Shown here piece by piece: positions 41,659 to 49,458 of a stretch of DNA of 64,000 bases. Position numbers and translations under genes: made by a program. Source of the stretch: Adlercreutzia agrestimuris (GTDB taxonomy: Bacteria; Actinomycetota; Coriobacteriia; Coriobacteriales; Eggerthellaceae); NCBI RefSeq assembly GCF_943193125.1, contig NZ_CALPCX010000003.1, positions 62,001 through 126,000 of the forward strand, given 5' to 3'. The stretch's first letter is position 1, and each line of letters opens with the position of its first letter. Under the pieces are notes generated by a model. That model saw only the letters and a list, made by a program, of their open reading frames with translations, did no database searches and was not told the origin of the DNA.

Positions 41659-42432
41659 GTGGCTTCGCCAACTTACAGATGCCGTGGCATAGTATTAAAG
41701 AAGACCAAGCTTGGTGAAAGCGATTTGATTTTGGCGCTCTTAGCTGAAAATGGAGCGCAAGTTCGTGCGGTTGCTAAAGGCGCTCGAAAACCAGGATCCT
41801 TTGCTGCACGATTGGAGCTCTACTCTTGCGTAGATCTCTTGATTGTTCAAGGCAAGAGCCTCGATATTATTAAAGAGGTGCGTATTGTCAACAGCAATGA
41901 AAACATACGCACCTCACTTGAGCGAACTACTTGTGCTTCGGTTATGGCTGAGCTTTTAGAGAAGGTTACGCATGTGGGTCTTGAGCATGATCGCCTTTTC
42001 CCGCTCTCGCAAAAGGCATTCGAATGCCTTGGTCAGTGCACTCCTGATCAAGTAATTGCTGTAATGGATGCACACGTTCTAAAGGTTATAAGCTTGTGTG
42101 GCTTTAAACCAACTTTTGACTCCTGTGTTTTATGCGGATTGCCTGTCTTATCTGATGAGGTGCATAATCAACCATTTTGTGATCTTGCCATACTTGATGG
42201 GGGAGTTGTTTGTTCTTCATGCGTGGCAGAGGTAGAGAGCATTCATGTGTCACGTGTAACACTTCAATGGTGCCACTATTTGCTTATGTCTACGTTTGAG
42301 CAAATTGCAGATACGCCAATAGATCAAGCTGAAGCTTTTGCGGTTGCTCGGGTTTGTCAGAGTTGGATTTTGACTCATATAGGCATCAAATTAAAGGCAC
42401 TAAACTTTTTGTTTACCACTCAGATCTTTTAG
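41659..42432 (+). CDS. recO: DNA repair protein RecO
   Basis: Loads RecA on SSB-coated DNA in the RecFOR pathway. It has 257 residues and starts at GTG 41659. The N-terminal OB fold reads YRCRGIVLKKTKLGESDLIL and VRAVAKGARKPGSFAARLEL. The helical C-terminal domain carries a zinc-binding CVLCGLP and, after a loop, CSSC. AAGGAAG lies 6 bases before the GTG. The era-recO association is conserved, here interrupted by the PASTA gene. Confidence 0.92.
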   Translation: MASPTYRCRGIVLKKTKLGESDLILALLAENGAQVRAVAKGARKPGSFAARLELYSCVDLLIVQGKSLDIIKEVRIVNSNENIRTSLERTTCASVMAELLEKVTHVGLEHDRLFPLSQKAFECLGQCTPDQVIAVMDAHVLKVISLCGFKPTFDSCVLCGLPVLSDEVHNQPFCDLAILDGGVVCSSCVAEVESIHVSRVTLQWCHYLLMSTFEQIADTPIDQAEAFAVARVCQSWILTHIGIKLKALNFLFTTQIF

Positions 42433-42479
42433 GAAGAGAGTTTTTGGTAGGCTTAAGAGGTGTTTGAGAGGAGATAGAG

Positions 42480-42728
42480 ATGTATACCTACAAAACTAAA
42501 GGAGTGTGTTCACGCTCTATTACTGTCGATGTTAATGATGGCGTGGCAACACACATTTCTTTTGAAGGTGGTTGCGATGGCAACCTTAAGGCAATTTCAA
42601 AACTGTGCACAGGTAAGCCAGTTGACGAAATTGTTGAAATCCTTGAGGGAAATACTTGTGGTTCAAGACAGACTTCCTGCGCTGATCAATTGACCCGCGC
42701 ACTCAAAGAAGCGCAAAGTCAGCTTTAA
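42480..42728 (+). CDS. TSCPD-domain protein (TIGR03905 type)
   Basis: An 82-residue protein made of a single TSCPD domain, the small module also found at the C-terminus of some ribonucleotide reductases. Cys residues at about 9, 32, 42 (GGCDGN, KLCTGK) and 60, 66 (NTCGSRQTSCADQL) may bind a metal or nucleotide-linked partner. Stand-alone members are widespread in anaerobes and have no assigned role. GAGGAGATAG precedes the ATG. No clear partner is adjacent. Confidence 0.82.
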   Translation: MYTYKTKGVCSRSITVDVNDGVATHISFEGGCDGNLKAISKLCTGKPVDEIVEILEGNTCGSRQTSCADQLTRALKEAQSQL

Positions 42729-42892
42729 ATGTCTCGTCGAAATCCGGATGGTTGTTAATGTGACTATTTCGGATTACCCCTGTTTGTTGTCCTTATGATT
42801 TTCTTAAAGGGTTATGCAATGAACAACGCATGGCTGTTTCGTAGGTAGAATGCTTCTGTGTGATAAATTGTATGATGCTATAGGAGAAGTCC

Positions 42893-43585
42893 GTGGAGTC
42901 GTTTGGGCATATTGCTGTTTGTGATGATGATCAGGCAATTGCAAATTTGGTTAGTCAATTGTTATTGGAAAATGGCTGGGAAGTTTCAACTTTCTACCTT
43001 GCAAAGGATTTGTTGAAAGCTTCTCAGCAGCAATCGTTTGATCTGGTGCTTTTAGACATTATGATGCCTGGTATTGATGGTTTTGACTGCTGTCGACAGC
43101 TTCGCAAACACTCTGATGTCCCCATAGTCTTTTTGAGTGCAAAAGATGAAGAAGTTGACAAGGTTGTCGGATTTGAGCTGGGTGCTGATGATTATATCGT
43201 CAAGCCATTTAAACCTCGTGAACTTATTGCCCGAGTCAAAGCTCGCCTAAGGCGCACCGTTGCTTTAGAGGTTTCCTCACCCGATGCTCCGCTTGAGGCG
43301 CTTGGTATTGTGCTAGACAAGCGTGCTCATACTGTTACGCTATTTGATCAGCCGGTATTATTAACCCCAATAGAATTTGATATTCTTGCTCAGCTGATGC
43401 AAGAGAGTGGTCGACCGGTTGCATCACACGCGCTTTATGAGCAGGTGTGGAATGAAGATGCAAATGCGCAAAGCAACAATACGGTTATGGTGCATATTCG
43501 CCATATAAGAAAAAAGTTAGCTGCTATAGATTCTTCCCAAGAATTCATTGAGACGGTATGGGGCGTTGGATATAAGCTTGGATAG
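42893..43585 (+). CDS. OmpR/VanR-type response regulator
   Basis: A 230-residue DNA-binding response regulator. The receiver domain (about 1-120) has the acidic pair in AVCDDDQ, the phosphorylated Asp55 in LVLLDIMMPGIDG, and Lys at VKPF near residue 105. The C-terminal winged helix (about 135-230) has PIEFDILAQLMQESGRPVAS and VMVHIRHIRKKL. It starts at GTG 42893 with AGGAGAAG upstream. It is paired with the histidine kinase that follows. VanR-like sensors often respond to cell-wall stress; the real signal is unknown. Confidence 0.92.
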   Translation: MESFGHIAVCDDDQAIANLVSQLLLENGWEVSTFYLAKDLLKASQQQSFDLVLLDIMMPGIDGFDCCRQLRKHSDVPIVFLSAKDEEVDKVVGFELGADDYIVKPFKPRELIARVKARLRRTVALEVSSPDAPLEALGIVLDKRAHTVTLFDQPVLLTPIEFDILAQLMQESGRPVASHALYEQVWNEDANAQSNNTVMVHIRHIRKKLAAIDSSQEFIETVWGVGYKLG

Positions 43586-43595
43586 GGAGAATCTT

Positions 43596-44753
43596 GTGGA
43601 CGATAATTATTTAGATCCCATAAGAAAGCAGCAAACTGAAAAACTTTCACGCTCTATTCTTTGGCGAACTATTGTTGCAGCTTGTGTATTTTCTTTTATA
43701 TACGCAGTGCTTGTTTTTGTGTATAGGGCAACTCTTTCTGAGGTGGTATGGCGTATAGCTTATGCATTGGCGGATGACAATTACGTTGTTGCTGGCATGG
43801 TGCAACTTGCCTGTTATCTCTTGTTAGTCATTGGGTTCTTGGTTGGATTAGCTATCATTATCCGATGCGGTATTAATCATGCGCTTTCTTGTTTTGATTT
43901 ATTGTTTGGTTCAATTATTGATATTGTCTCTCATGATACCTCTTCTATTGTCTTGCCAAAGGAAATGGAAGAGACTGCTGCAGTATTGTCTATGGTTAAA
44001 GCAGATGCAGAACACAATGAACGCGCAGCAAAGGCTGCAGAGCAGCGAAAAGATGAACTCGTTATATATCTAGCGCATGATTTAAAAACACCTTTAACAT
44101 CAATTATTGGCTACCTTACACTTTTAGAAGAATCACCTGATTTGCCAGCAGAGGTTCGTGCGCGATATGTCGGAATTACCCTTGAAAAGGCATATCGTCT
44201 TGAAACACTCCTCTCTGATTTTTTTGAAATAACACGCTACAACATTCAAAACATCCCTCTTGATCGCTCGATATTTGATGGTGTGCTTTTCGTAAACCAA
44301 GTGATAGACGGGCTTTATCCCTTAGCGGAAGACAACTCAGTGGAGTTTCGCTATGTTGGTCCTGATGAGCTTCAGGTGAGCGCTGATGCTTCGCAAATTG
44401 CACGAGCTTTAAACAACGTGGTTAAAAATGCTGTGATGTATGCGAAACCAAAGAGTGAAATTATTCTCACAACTTCTCGAGTTATTGATGTAAGGAATAC
44501 TTGTTGGTGGCAAGTGACGGTACAAAATCAAGGTCATGAAATAGCTCCAGAACACCTTGAACATATTTTCGAACGTTTTTATCGCGGAGATACCGCTCGA
44601 AGCTCTCTAGGCAGCAGTGGATCCGGTTTGGGTTTGGCTATTGCAAAAGAAATTATTCAGGCACATGGGGGAGATATTTGTGCTATGAGTGAAGCAGGAC
44701 TTACCACTTTTACCCTCTGGATACCGCAAGATAATTTTACTGAATGTGGTTAA
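43596..44753 (+). CDS. VanS-type sensor histidine kinase
   Basis: A membrane sensor kinase (385 residues from GTG 43596). Two membrane helices are at about 24-46 and 68-95 with a very short extracellular loop, so it probably senses within the membrane or through a partner. His161 in YLAHDLKTPLTSIIGYLTLL is the phosphorylation site. The ATP-binding domain has the N-box NNVVKNAVMYAKP, then HIFERFYRGD and GSGLGLAIAKEI. I chose GTG 43596, 10 bases after the regulator stop with GGGAG before it; a TTG at 43548 would overlap the regulator gene. Confidence 0.9.
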   Translation: MDDNYLDPIRKQQTEKLSRSILWRTIVAACVFSFIYAVLVFVYRATLSEVVWRIAYALADDNYVVAGMVQLACYLLLVIGFLVGLAIIIRCGINHALSCFDLLFGSIIDIVSHDTSSIVLPKEMEETAAVLSMVKADAEHNERAAKAAEQRKDELVIYLAHDLKTPLTSIIGYLTLLEESPDLPAEVRARYVGITLEKAYRLETLLSDFFEITRYNIQNIPLDRSIFDGVLFVNQVIDGLYPLAEDNSVEFRYVGPDELQVSADASQIARALNNVVKNAVMYAKPKSEIILTTSRVIDVRNTCWWQVTVQNQGHEIAPEHLEHIFERFYRGDTARSSLGSSGSGLGLAIAKEIIQAHGGDICAMSEAGLTTFTLWIPQDNFTECG

Positions 44754-44766
44754 AGTATGACTAGAT

Positions 44767-44805
44767 AAGAGCGCTCTTGCTCTCGTAGAAGATTCTCTAT
44801 AGAAT
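44767..44805 (+). promoter_or_regulatory. rpsO promoter with overlapping 12-bp palindrome
   Basis: TTGCTC (44777-44782), a 17-base spacer and TAGAAT (44800-44805). The palindrome AAGAGCGCTCTT (44767-44778) overlaps the -35. The remaining ~140 bases to rpsO are a leader with no other clear structure. Confidence 0.5.
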
Positions 44806-44945
44806 ATACAGGCTGCTTAAAAGCAGATTACGTTTTACTTGGTATGTATGACACCACATATCTACTCAGTACAACGTAAAAGGTGAGACGCTTCTGTATA
44901 AGGAGCTCGGAAGTTTGCAGGTTGTCCTGCATGAAAGGTGGAACA

Positions 44946-45233
44946 ATGGCAGATAAGCTCAGCATCAGCCCAGAGCGCACGGCTGAATTGGTGAAAGAGT
45001 TTGGTAAGAGCGAGCATGACTCCGGTAGCCCTGAGGTACAGGTTGCAATTTTGTCTGAGCGCATTCGCAATCTGACTGAGCACTTGAAGGTGCACAAGAA
45101 AGACAATCACACCCGCCGCGGTTTGATGATGCTTATTGGTAAGCGTCGTGGTCTTCTGAAGTACATCAAGAATCGTGACATTGACGAGTATCGTGCACTT
45201 ATCAAGAAACTTGGTATTCGCGATAACATCTAA
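44946..45233 (+). CDS. rpsO: Ribosomal protein S15
   Basis: Primary 30S protein binding 16S rRNA at the h20-h21-h22 junction. It has 95 residues. It opens with [20 protein letters not shown] and shows [34 protein letters not shown] and [20 protein letters not shown], all typical. I chose ATG 44946 with AAAGGTGG upstream; the longer open frame from 44883 is the leader. A terminator follows, then pnp, the usual rpsO-pnp order. Confidence 0.97.
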   Translation: MADKLSISPERTAELVKEFGKSEHDSGSPEVQVAILSERIRNLTEHLKVHKKDNHTRRGLMMLIGKRRGLLKYIKNRDIDEYRALIKKLGIRDNI

Positions 45234-45239
45234 GTTACA

Positions 45240-45263
45240 AAAGCCCGCGCATGCGGGCTTTTT
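45240..45263 (+). terminator. Intrinsic terminator after rpsO
   Basis: AAAGCCCGC (45240-45248), a GCAT loop and GCGGGCTTT (45253-45261) followed by TT. It is a perfect 9-bp GC-rich stem. Some read-through into pnp is likely, as rpsO-pnp are often co-transcribed. Confidence 0.9.
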
Positions 45264-45416
45264 CGCATTAGTACCCTTCATAGTGAGAAAAGAATCGTGT
45301 GAAGAATAATGCGATAACGTGCGGTCGAAGGCGCAAGGGTGCTTTTGCTCGCGGCAATAATGCCAAAGAAGTTTGGGTACAGTGGGGTACCTAAGAAGGA
45401 AGAGAAAGAAAGAATT

Positions 45417-47612
45417 ATGGAAAAAATTGTCGAATCCTTTGAGTTGTATGGCAAGCAATACCGCCTGGAAACCGGCGAGCTCGCCAAACAAGCAACAGGA
45501 GCTGTTGTAGTTACTCAAGGAGATACGACCGTCTTGGTAACTGCTGTCATTTCTAAGGAAGAACGTGACTATGACTTCTTCCCGCTGACAGTTGACTTTA
45601 TCGAGAAAATGTATGCGGTAGGTCGCATACCTGGTGGTTATCTTAAGCGTGAGGCGCGTCCTTCAGAAAAAGGAACGCTCACTGCGCGCATGATCGACCG
45701 CCCAATTCGCCCTGGTTTCGTTGATGGCTTTAAGCGTGAAGTTCATATTGTTGCAACAACGCTTGTGGTTGACTCAATTAATCCACCTGACACCATTTGT
45801 GTTGCTGGTGCGTCTGCGGCTTTAATGCTAGGTGCAGCTCCTTTTGATGGACCTGCAGCGTGCGTTCGCATTGCACGTAATAAAGATACACATGAGTTCA
45901 TTGTGAATCCAACCTTTGAAGAGCAGGAAAACTCAGATCTTGAATTAACTATTGCAGGTACAGCTGACTATATTTCAATGGTTGAAGCAGGCGCTGATGA
46001 AATTCCTGAAGACGTTATGTTGGAGGCTATGACATTTGGTCAAGAGGCAATTGCGGCATTCTGTGAAGCCCAGCAGCGCTTTATTGATCGTTGTCATGTT
46101 GAGCCTCGTGAATGGCCTGTTCACGTTGCTGACGATTCAATTAAATTGCGCATTGAGCCGTTCTTGGATCAGATGAGTGCATGTCTTCATGATGCTGACA
46201 AACTCTCTCGCATGCAAAATGTTGAAGATTTGAAGACTCAGATCATGGAAACTGAATTCAGCGAAGAAGAGCGCGATGCCTGGAAGGCAGATATTGCTGC
46301 GGAGCTTAAGAGCCTGGAAAAGAAGGCTATGCGCGCAATGGTAATTGAGACAGGGGAGCGTGCTGACGGTCGTCGTCCTGACGAGATTCGTCCGCTCTAT
46401 ATTGTGCCAGGATATCTTCCGCGCGTTCATGGTTCTGGCTTGTTCCAGCGTGGACAAACGCAAGCGCTTTCTATTTGTACACTTGGTATGCTCAACGAAT
46501 GGCAGCGTCTTGATACAATAGATCCCGTTGAAGGCAAACGCTACATGCACCAGTACAATTTCCCGCCATATTCTACCGGCGAGGTTGGACGTATGGGTTC
46601 TCCGAAGCGTCGCGAAATTGGACATGGTGCATTGGCTGAGCGAGCACTCCTGCCGGTGCTTCCAAATGAAGATGAATTCCCGTATTCAATTCGCGTGGTA
46701 AGCGAGATCTTGGAGTCTAATGGATCGTCTTCTATGGCTTCAACTTGTGGTTCTACTTTGTCGCTTATGGATGCTGGTGTGCCTATCAAGGCTCCTGTTT
46801 CTGGTATAGCAATGGGTCTGATTAAAGAGGGCGATGACGTGGTAATCCTCTCTGACATTCAAGGTCTTGAAGATTTCTTGGGTGATATGGACTTTAAGGT
46901 TTGCGGTACCGAGAAGGGTATTACTGCTCTTCAGATGGATAACAAAGCAAAAGGTCTTTCAGTTGACATCCTTGCTCGTGCTCTTGCTCAAGCAAAAGAA
47001 GGACGTGCATATATCCTCAATGCCATGCTTGAGGCAATTCCTGAGCCGCGTGCAGAACTATCTCAATTTGCACCTCGCATTGAGACTATTCACATTCCTG
47101 TTGATAAAATTCGCGACGTTATTGGCTCAGGCGGTAAAGTTGTTCGCGGTATTCAAGAGGAGACGGGTGCTCAGATTGAAATCCTTGAAGATGGCACTAT
47201 TCATATTGCTGCCATTGAAGGACCTGCGGGTGATGCCGCAAAGGCAATGATTTTGGGCATTGTTAAAGAGCCTGAGGTTGGCGAAGAGTACGAAGGCGAA
47301 GTAGTTGGAATCAAAGATTTTGGTGCTTTTGTTAAACTAACGCCCTCAAAGGATGGTTTGTTGCACATTTCACGCGTTGCAAATGGTCGCGTGGGTAAAG
47401 TTGAAGATGTCTTAAACGTAGGTGACATTGTTAAGGTCAAGGTTATTGAGGTAGATGCAAATTCTGGCAAAATCTCACTTGATCGTCTTGACAAACCTGA
47501 TGCTCCTGCGGCTCCTGCAAAGGATTCGCATGGTTCAGGAGAAGCTAAAGATGCTGAAAAACGTGGGTCGCGTCCAAATCGTACGCCACGTCGTCGTCAT
47601 GACTCTAAATAA
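45417..47612 (+). CDS. pnp: Polyribonucleotide nucleotidyltransferase (PNPase)
   Basis: Phosphorolytic 3'-5' exoribonuclease. It has 731 residues from ATG 45417: two RNase PH domains (about 1-230 and 310-540), a KH domain (IPVDKIRDVIGSGGKVVRGI near 555) and an S1 domain (GEVVGIKDFGAFVKLTPS near 625), then a basic, Ser/Arg-rich tail of about 35 residues. The catalytic second PH domain carries DEFPYSIRVVSEILESNGSS and LMDAGVPIK. I rejected the longer frame from 45339, whose extra 26 residues do not match the family; AAGGAAGAG lies upstream. Confidence 0.97.
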   Translation: MEKIVESFELYGKQYRLETGELAKQATGAVVVTQGDTTVLVTAVISKEERDYDFFPLTVDFIEKMYAVGRIPGGYLKREARPSEKGTLTARMIDRPIRPGFVDGFKREVHIVATTLVVDSINPPDTICVAGASAALMLGAAPFDGPAACVRIARNKDTHEFIVNPTFEEQENSDLELTIAGTADYISMVEAGADEIPEDVMLEAMTFGQEAIAAFCEAQQRFIDRCHVEPREWPVHVADDSIKLRIEPFLDQMSACLHDADKLSRMQNVEDLKTQIMETEFSEEERDAWKADIAAELKSLEKKAMRAMVIETGERADGRRPDEIRPLYIVPGYLPRVHGSGLFQRGQTQALSICTLGMLNEWQRLDTIDPVEGKRYMHQYNFPPYSTGEVGRMGSPKRREIGHGALAERALLPVLPNEDEFPYSIRVVSEILESNGSSSMASTCGSTLSLMDAGVPIKAPVSGIAMGLIKEGDDVVILSDIQGLEDFLGDMDFKVCGTEKGITALQMDNKAKGLSVDILARALAQAKEGRAYILNAMLEAIPEPRAELSQFAPRIETIHIPVDKIRDVIGSGGKVVRGIQEETGAQIEILEDGTIHIAAIEGPAGDAAKAMILGIVKEPEVGEEYEGEVVGIKDFGAFVKLTPSKDGLLHISRVANGRVGKVEDVLNVGDIVKVKVIEVDANSGKISLDRLDKPDAPAAPAKDSHGSGEAKDAEKRGSRPNRTPRRRHDSK

Positions 47613-47633
47613 CCACTCTGTCTTATAACTTGT

Positions 47634-47661
47634 GAAAAGCCGCTTTTCAAAGCGGCTTTTC
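47634..47661 (+). terminator. Intrinsic terminator after pnp
   Basis: GAAAAGCCGCTT and its partner at 47650-47661 form a 12-bp perfect stem with a short loop; the T-rich end is inside the 3' arm. It separates pnp from dapB. Confidence 0.8.
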
Positions 47662-47681
47662 GTGTACGAAATGAGGTTAAG

Positions 47682-48455
47682 ATGATTACGGTAGCTGTTG
47701 CAGGTTGTGCAGGCCGCATGGGACATACAGTGGTTGAAGCTGTGAGTGCTGCACAAGATATGTCGGTTGCATGTGGTATAGATCCGCATGCTGAAGCTAC
47801 AGGTTTTGATTTTCCGGTGTTTGCTAGCGTGCAAGATGCGATTGATCATGCCGATTTTGATGTCTTGGTGGACTTTACGCGACCAAATGTTGTTGCTGAC
47901 AACTTGGCTGTAGCGCTTCCTGCGGGCGTTGATTGCGTGGTAGGTACTACTGGACTTTCAACGGAGACGCTTCAGGATCTTGCTGCATTGGCTCCTGAAG
48001 GAACATGCCTTTTTTATGCACCTAATTTCACTACTGGTGCTGTTTTGATGATGCAATTTGCAAAAGCTGCTGCACCTTATTTCCCTGAAGCAGAAGTCAT
48101 TGAATATCATCATGCAAAGAAGCTTGATGCTCCATCTGGTACTGCGGTTCGCACAGCACAAATCATCTCTGATGCGCGTCAGGCTCGCGAAAGTGACGCA
48201 CCTGGTAAAGAGACTGAGATTGAAGGTGCAGAAGGTGCGCGCGGTGCACTTATTGAAGGCGTGCCCGTTCATTCAGTACGAACAATGGGATATGTGGCAA
48301 GTCAAGAGGTGATTTTTGGCTCATTTGGTCAGACATTAACGATCCGTCATGACTCGTGGGATCGGAATTCCTATATGCCAGGTGTCTTATTGGGTATCCG
48401 TTCGGTGGCGGATTGTGCAGGTCTGGTTGTCGGTTTAGAGAACTTCATGGTCTAG
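47682..48455 (+). CDS. dapB: 4-hydroxy-tetrahydrodipicolinate reductase
   Basis: NAD(P)H-dependent step of lysine and diaminopimelate synthesis. It has 257 residues. The nucleotide-binding start is VAVAGCAGRMGHTVVE. Catalytic His and Lys lie in EYHHAKKLDAPSGTA, and VGTTGLS and FAPNFTTGAVLM (as FYAPNFTTG) are typical. It precedes dapA by 76 bases, so the two consecutive enzymes of the pathway are together, in the reverse of reaction order. Confidence 0.95.
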   Translation: MITVAVAGCAGRMGHTVVEAVSAAQDMSVACGIDPHAEATGFDFPVFASVQDAIDHADFDVLVDFTRPNVVADNLAVALPAGVDCVVGTTGLSTETLQDLAALAPEGTCLFYAPNFTTGAVLMMQFAKAAAPYFPEAEVIEYHHAKKLDAPSGTAVRTAQIISDARQARESDAPGKETEIEGAEGARGALIEGVPVHSVRTMGYVASQEVIFGSFGQTLTIRHDSWDRNSYMPGVLLGIRSVADCAGLVVGLENFMV

Positions 48456-48467
48456 TATTTAGATGCG

Positions 48468-48476
48468 TGGCATAAT
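48468..48476 (+). promoter_or_regulatory. Possible extended -10 before dapA
   Basis: TGG-CATAAT (48468-48476) has an extended -10 form, 55 bases before the dapA ATG. There is no good -35. GCACGT occurs twice between it and the gene. Confidence 0.3.
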
Positions 48477-48531
48477 AGAAGCACGTGTAGTAGTGCACGT
48501 TAGTTTGTGAAGCATAAGGTTAGGAGCGAAG

Positions 48532-49422
48532 ATGACGCAGCCGCTTTTTGGTCGCATGATACCAGCGATGGTGACGCCGTTTGATGAAAATCGTGAGTTA
48601 GATCTTGATCGAGCAGCGCAATTAGCCAAGCGTTTGGTAGATGGTGGCTCTGATTCGCTCATTATCAACGGAACGACTGGTGAGAGTCCAACGGTTTTCT
48701 ATCCTCAGAAAATGGATCTTTTCCGTACCGTAGTGGAAGCCGTTGGCGGTCAGGTACCAATCATTGCTAATGCTGGGGATAACTGTACAGCTGACACCGT
48801 AGATTTTGTTCAAGACGTGGCAAAACTTGGTGTAGATGGCATTATGTGTGTAGTTCCCTATTACAACAAACCTCCGCAAGAAGGCATGTATCAGCATTTT
48901 GCTGCTATTGCTCAAGCGGTTGACTTGCCTATTATTCTTTACAACATTCCTGGTCGTTGTGTGGTTAATATGACCGCTGAGACAACGTTGAGACTTGCTC
49001 ATGATTTTGACAATATCGTTGCTATTAAAGAGGCGTCAGGCAAATTTGATCAAATTGAGGCCATTATCAAAGATGCCCCCGCTGGTTTTAGTGTTTACTC
49101 TGGCGACGATTCGGCAACGTATGACATTATGAAGCTTGGTGGAGTAGGCGTTATCTCTACTATTGGAAACGTAGCACCTGGGCGCATGAAAGAAATCACT
49201 GATCTTTGTGCAGCAGGTGAATGGGAGGCAGCTGCGGCGGCAAATCATCGTCTCATGCCTCTGATGGAAGGACTTTTTGAGACTTCCAACCCCATATTGG
49301 TTAAAGAAGCTTTAAAACTTATCGGTTTCCCTGTGGGTGGCGTTCGCCTTCCACTTGTGGATGCAACGCCAGAGCAATCTGAGCGTTTAGCTTCGATAAT
49401 GCGTGAGGTTGGGGTGCTCTAA
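48532..49422 (+). CDS. dapA: 4-hydroxy-tetrahydrodipicolinate synthase
   Basis: Condenses pyruvate with aspartate semialdehyde. It has 296 residues. The Schiff-base Lys166 is in AIKEASGKF, Tyr137 in LYNIPGRCV and the threonines in INGTTGESPT, so all catalytic residues are present. TIM-barrel length is normal. AGGAGCGA lies before the ATG. The product feeds dapB just upstream; diaminopimelate is needed for peptidoglycan. Confidence 0.97.
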   Translation: MTQPLFGRMIPAMVTPFDENRELDLDRAAQLAKRLVDGGSDSLIINGTTGESPTVFYPQKMDLFRTVVEAVGGQVPIIANAGDNCTADTVDFVQDVAKLGVDGIMCVVPYYNKPPQEGMYQHFAAIAQAVDLPIILYNIPGRCVVNMTAETTLRLAHDFDNIVAIKEASGKFDQIEAIIKDAPAGFSVYSGDDSATYDIMKLGGVGVISTIGNVAPGRMKEITDLCAAGEWEAAAAANHRLMPLMEGLFETSNPILVKEALKLIGFPVGGVRLPLVDATPEQSERLASIMREVGVL

Positions 49423-49458
49423 AGATTAATATTTATACGAAGTTTAGATTGGAACAGT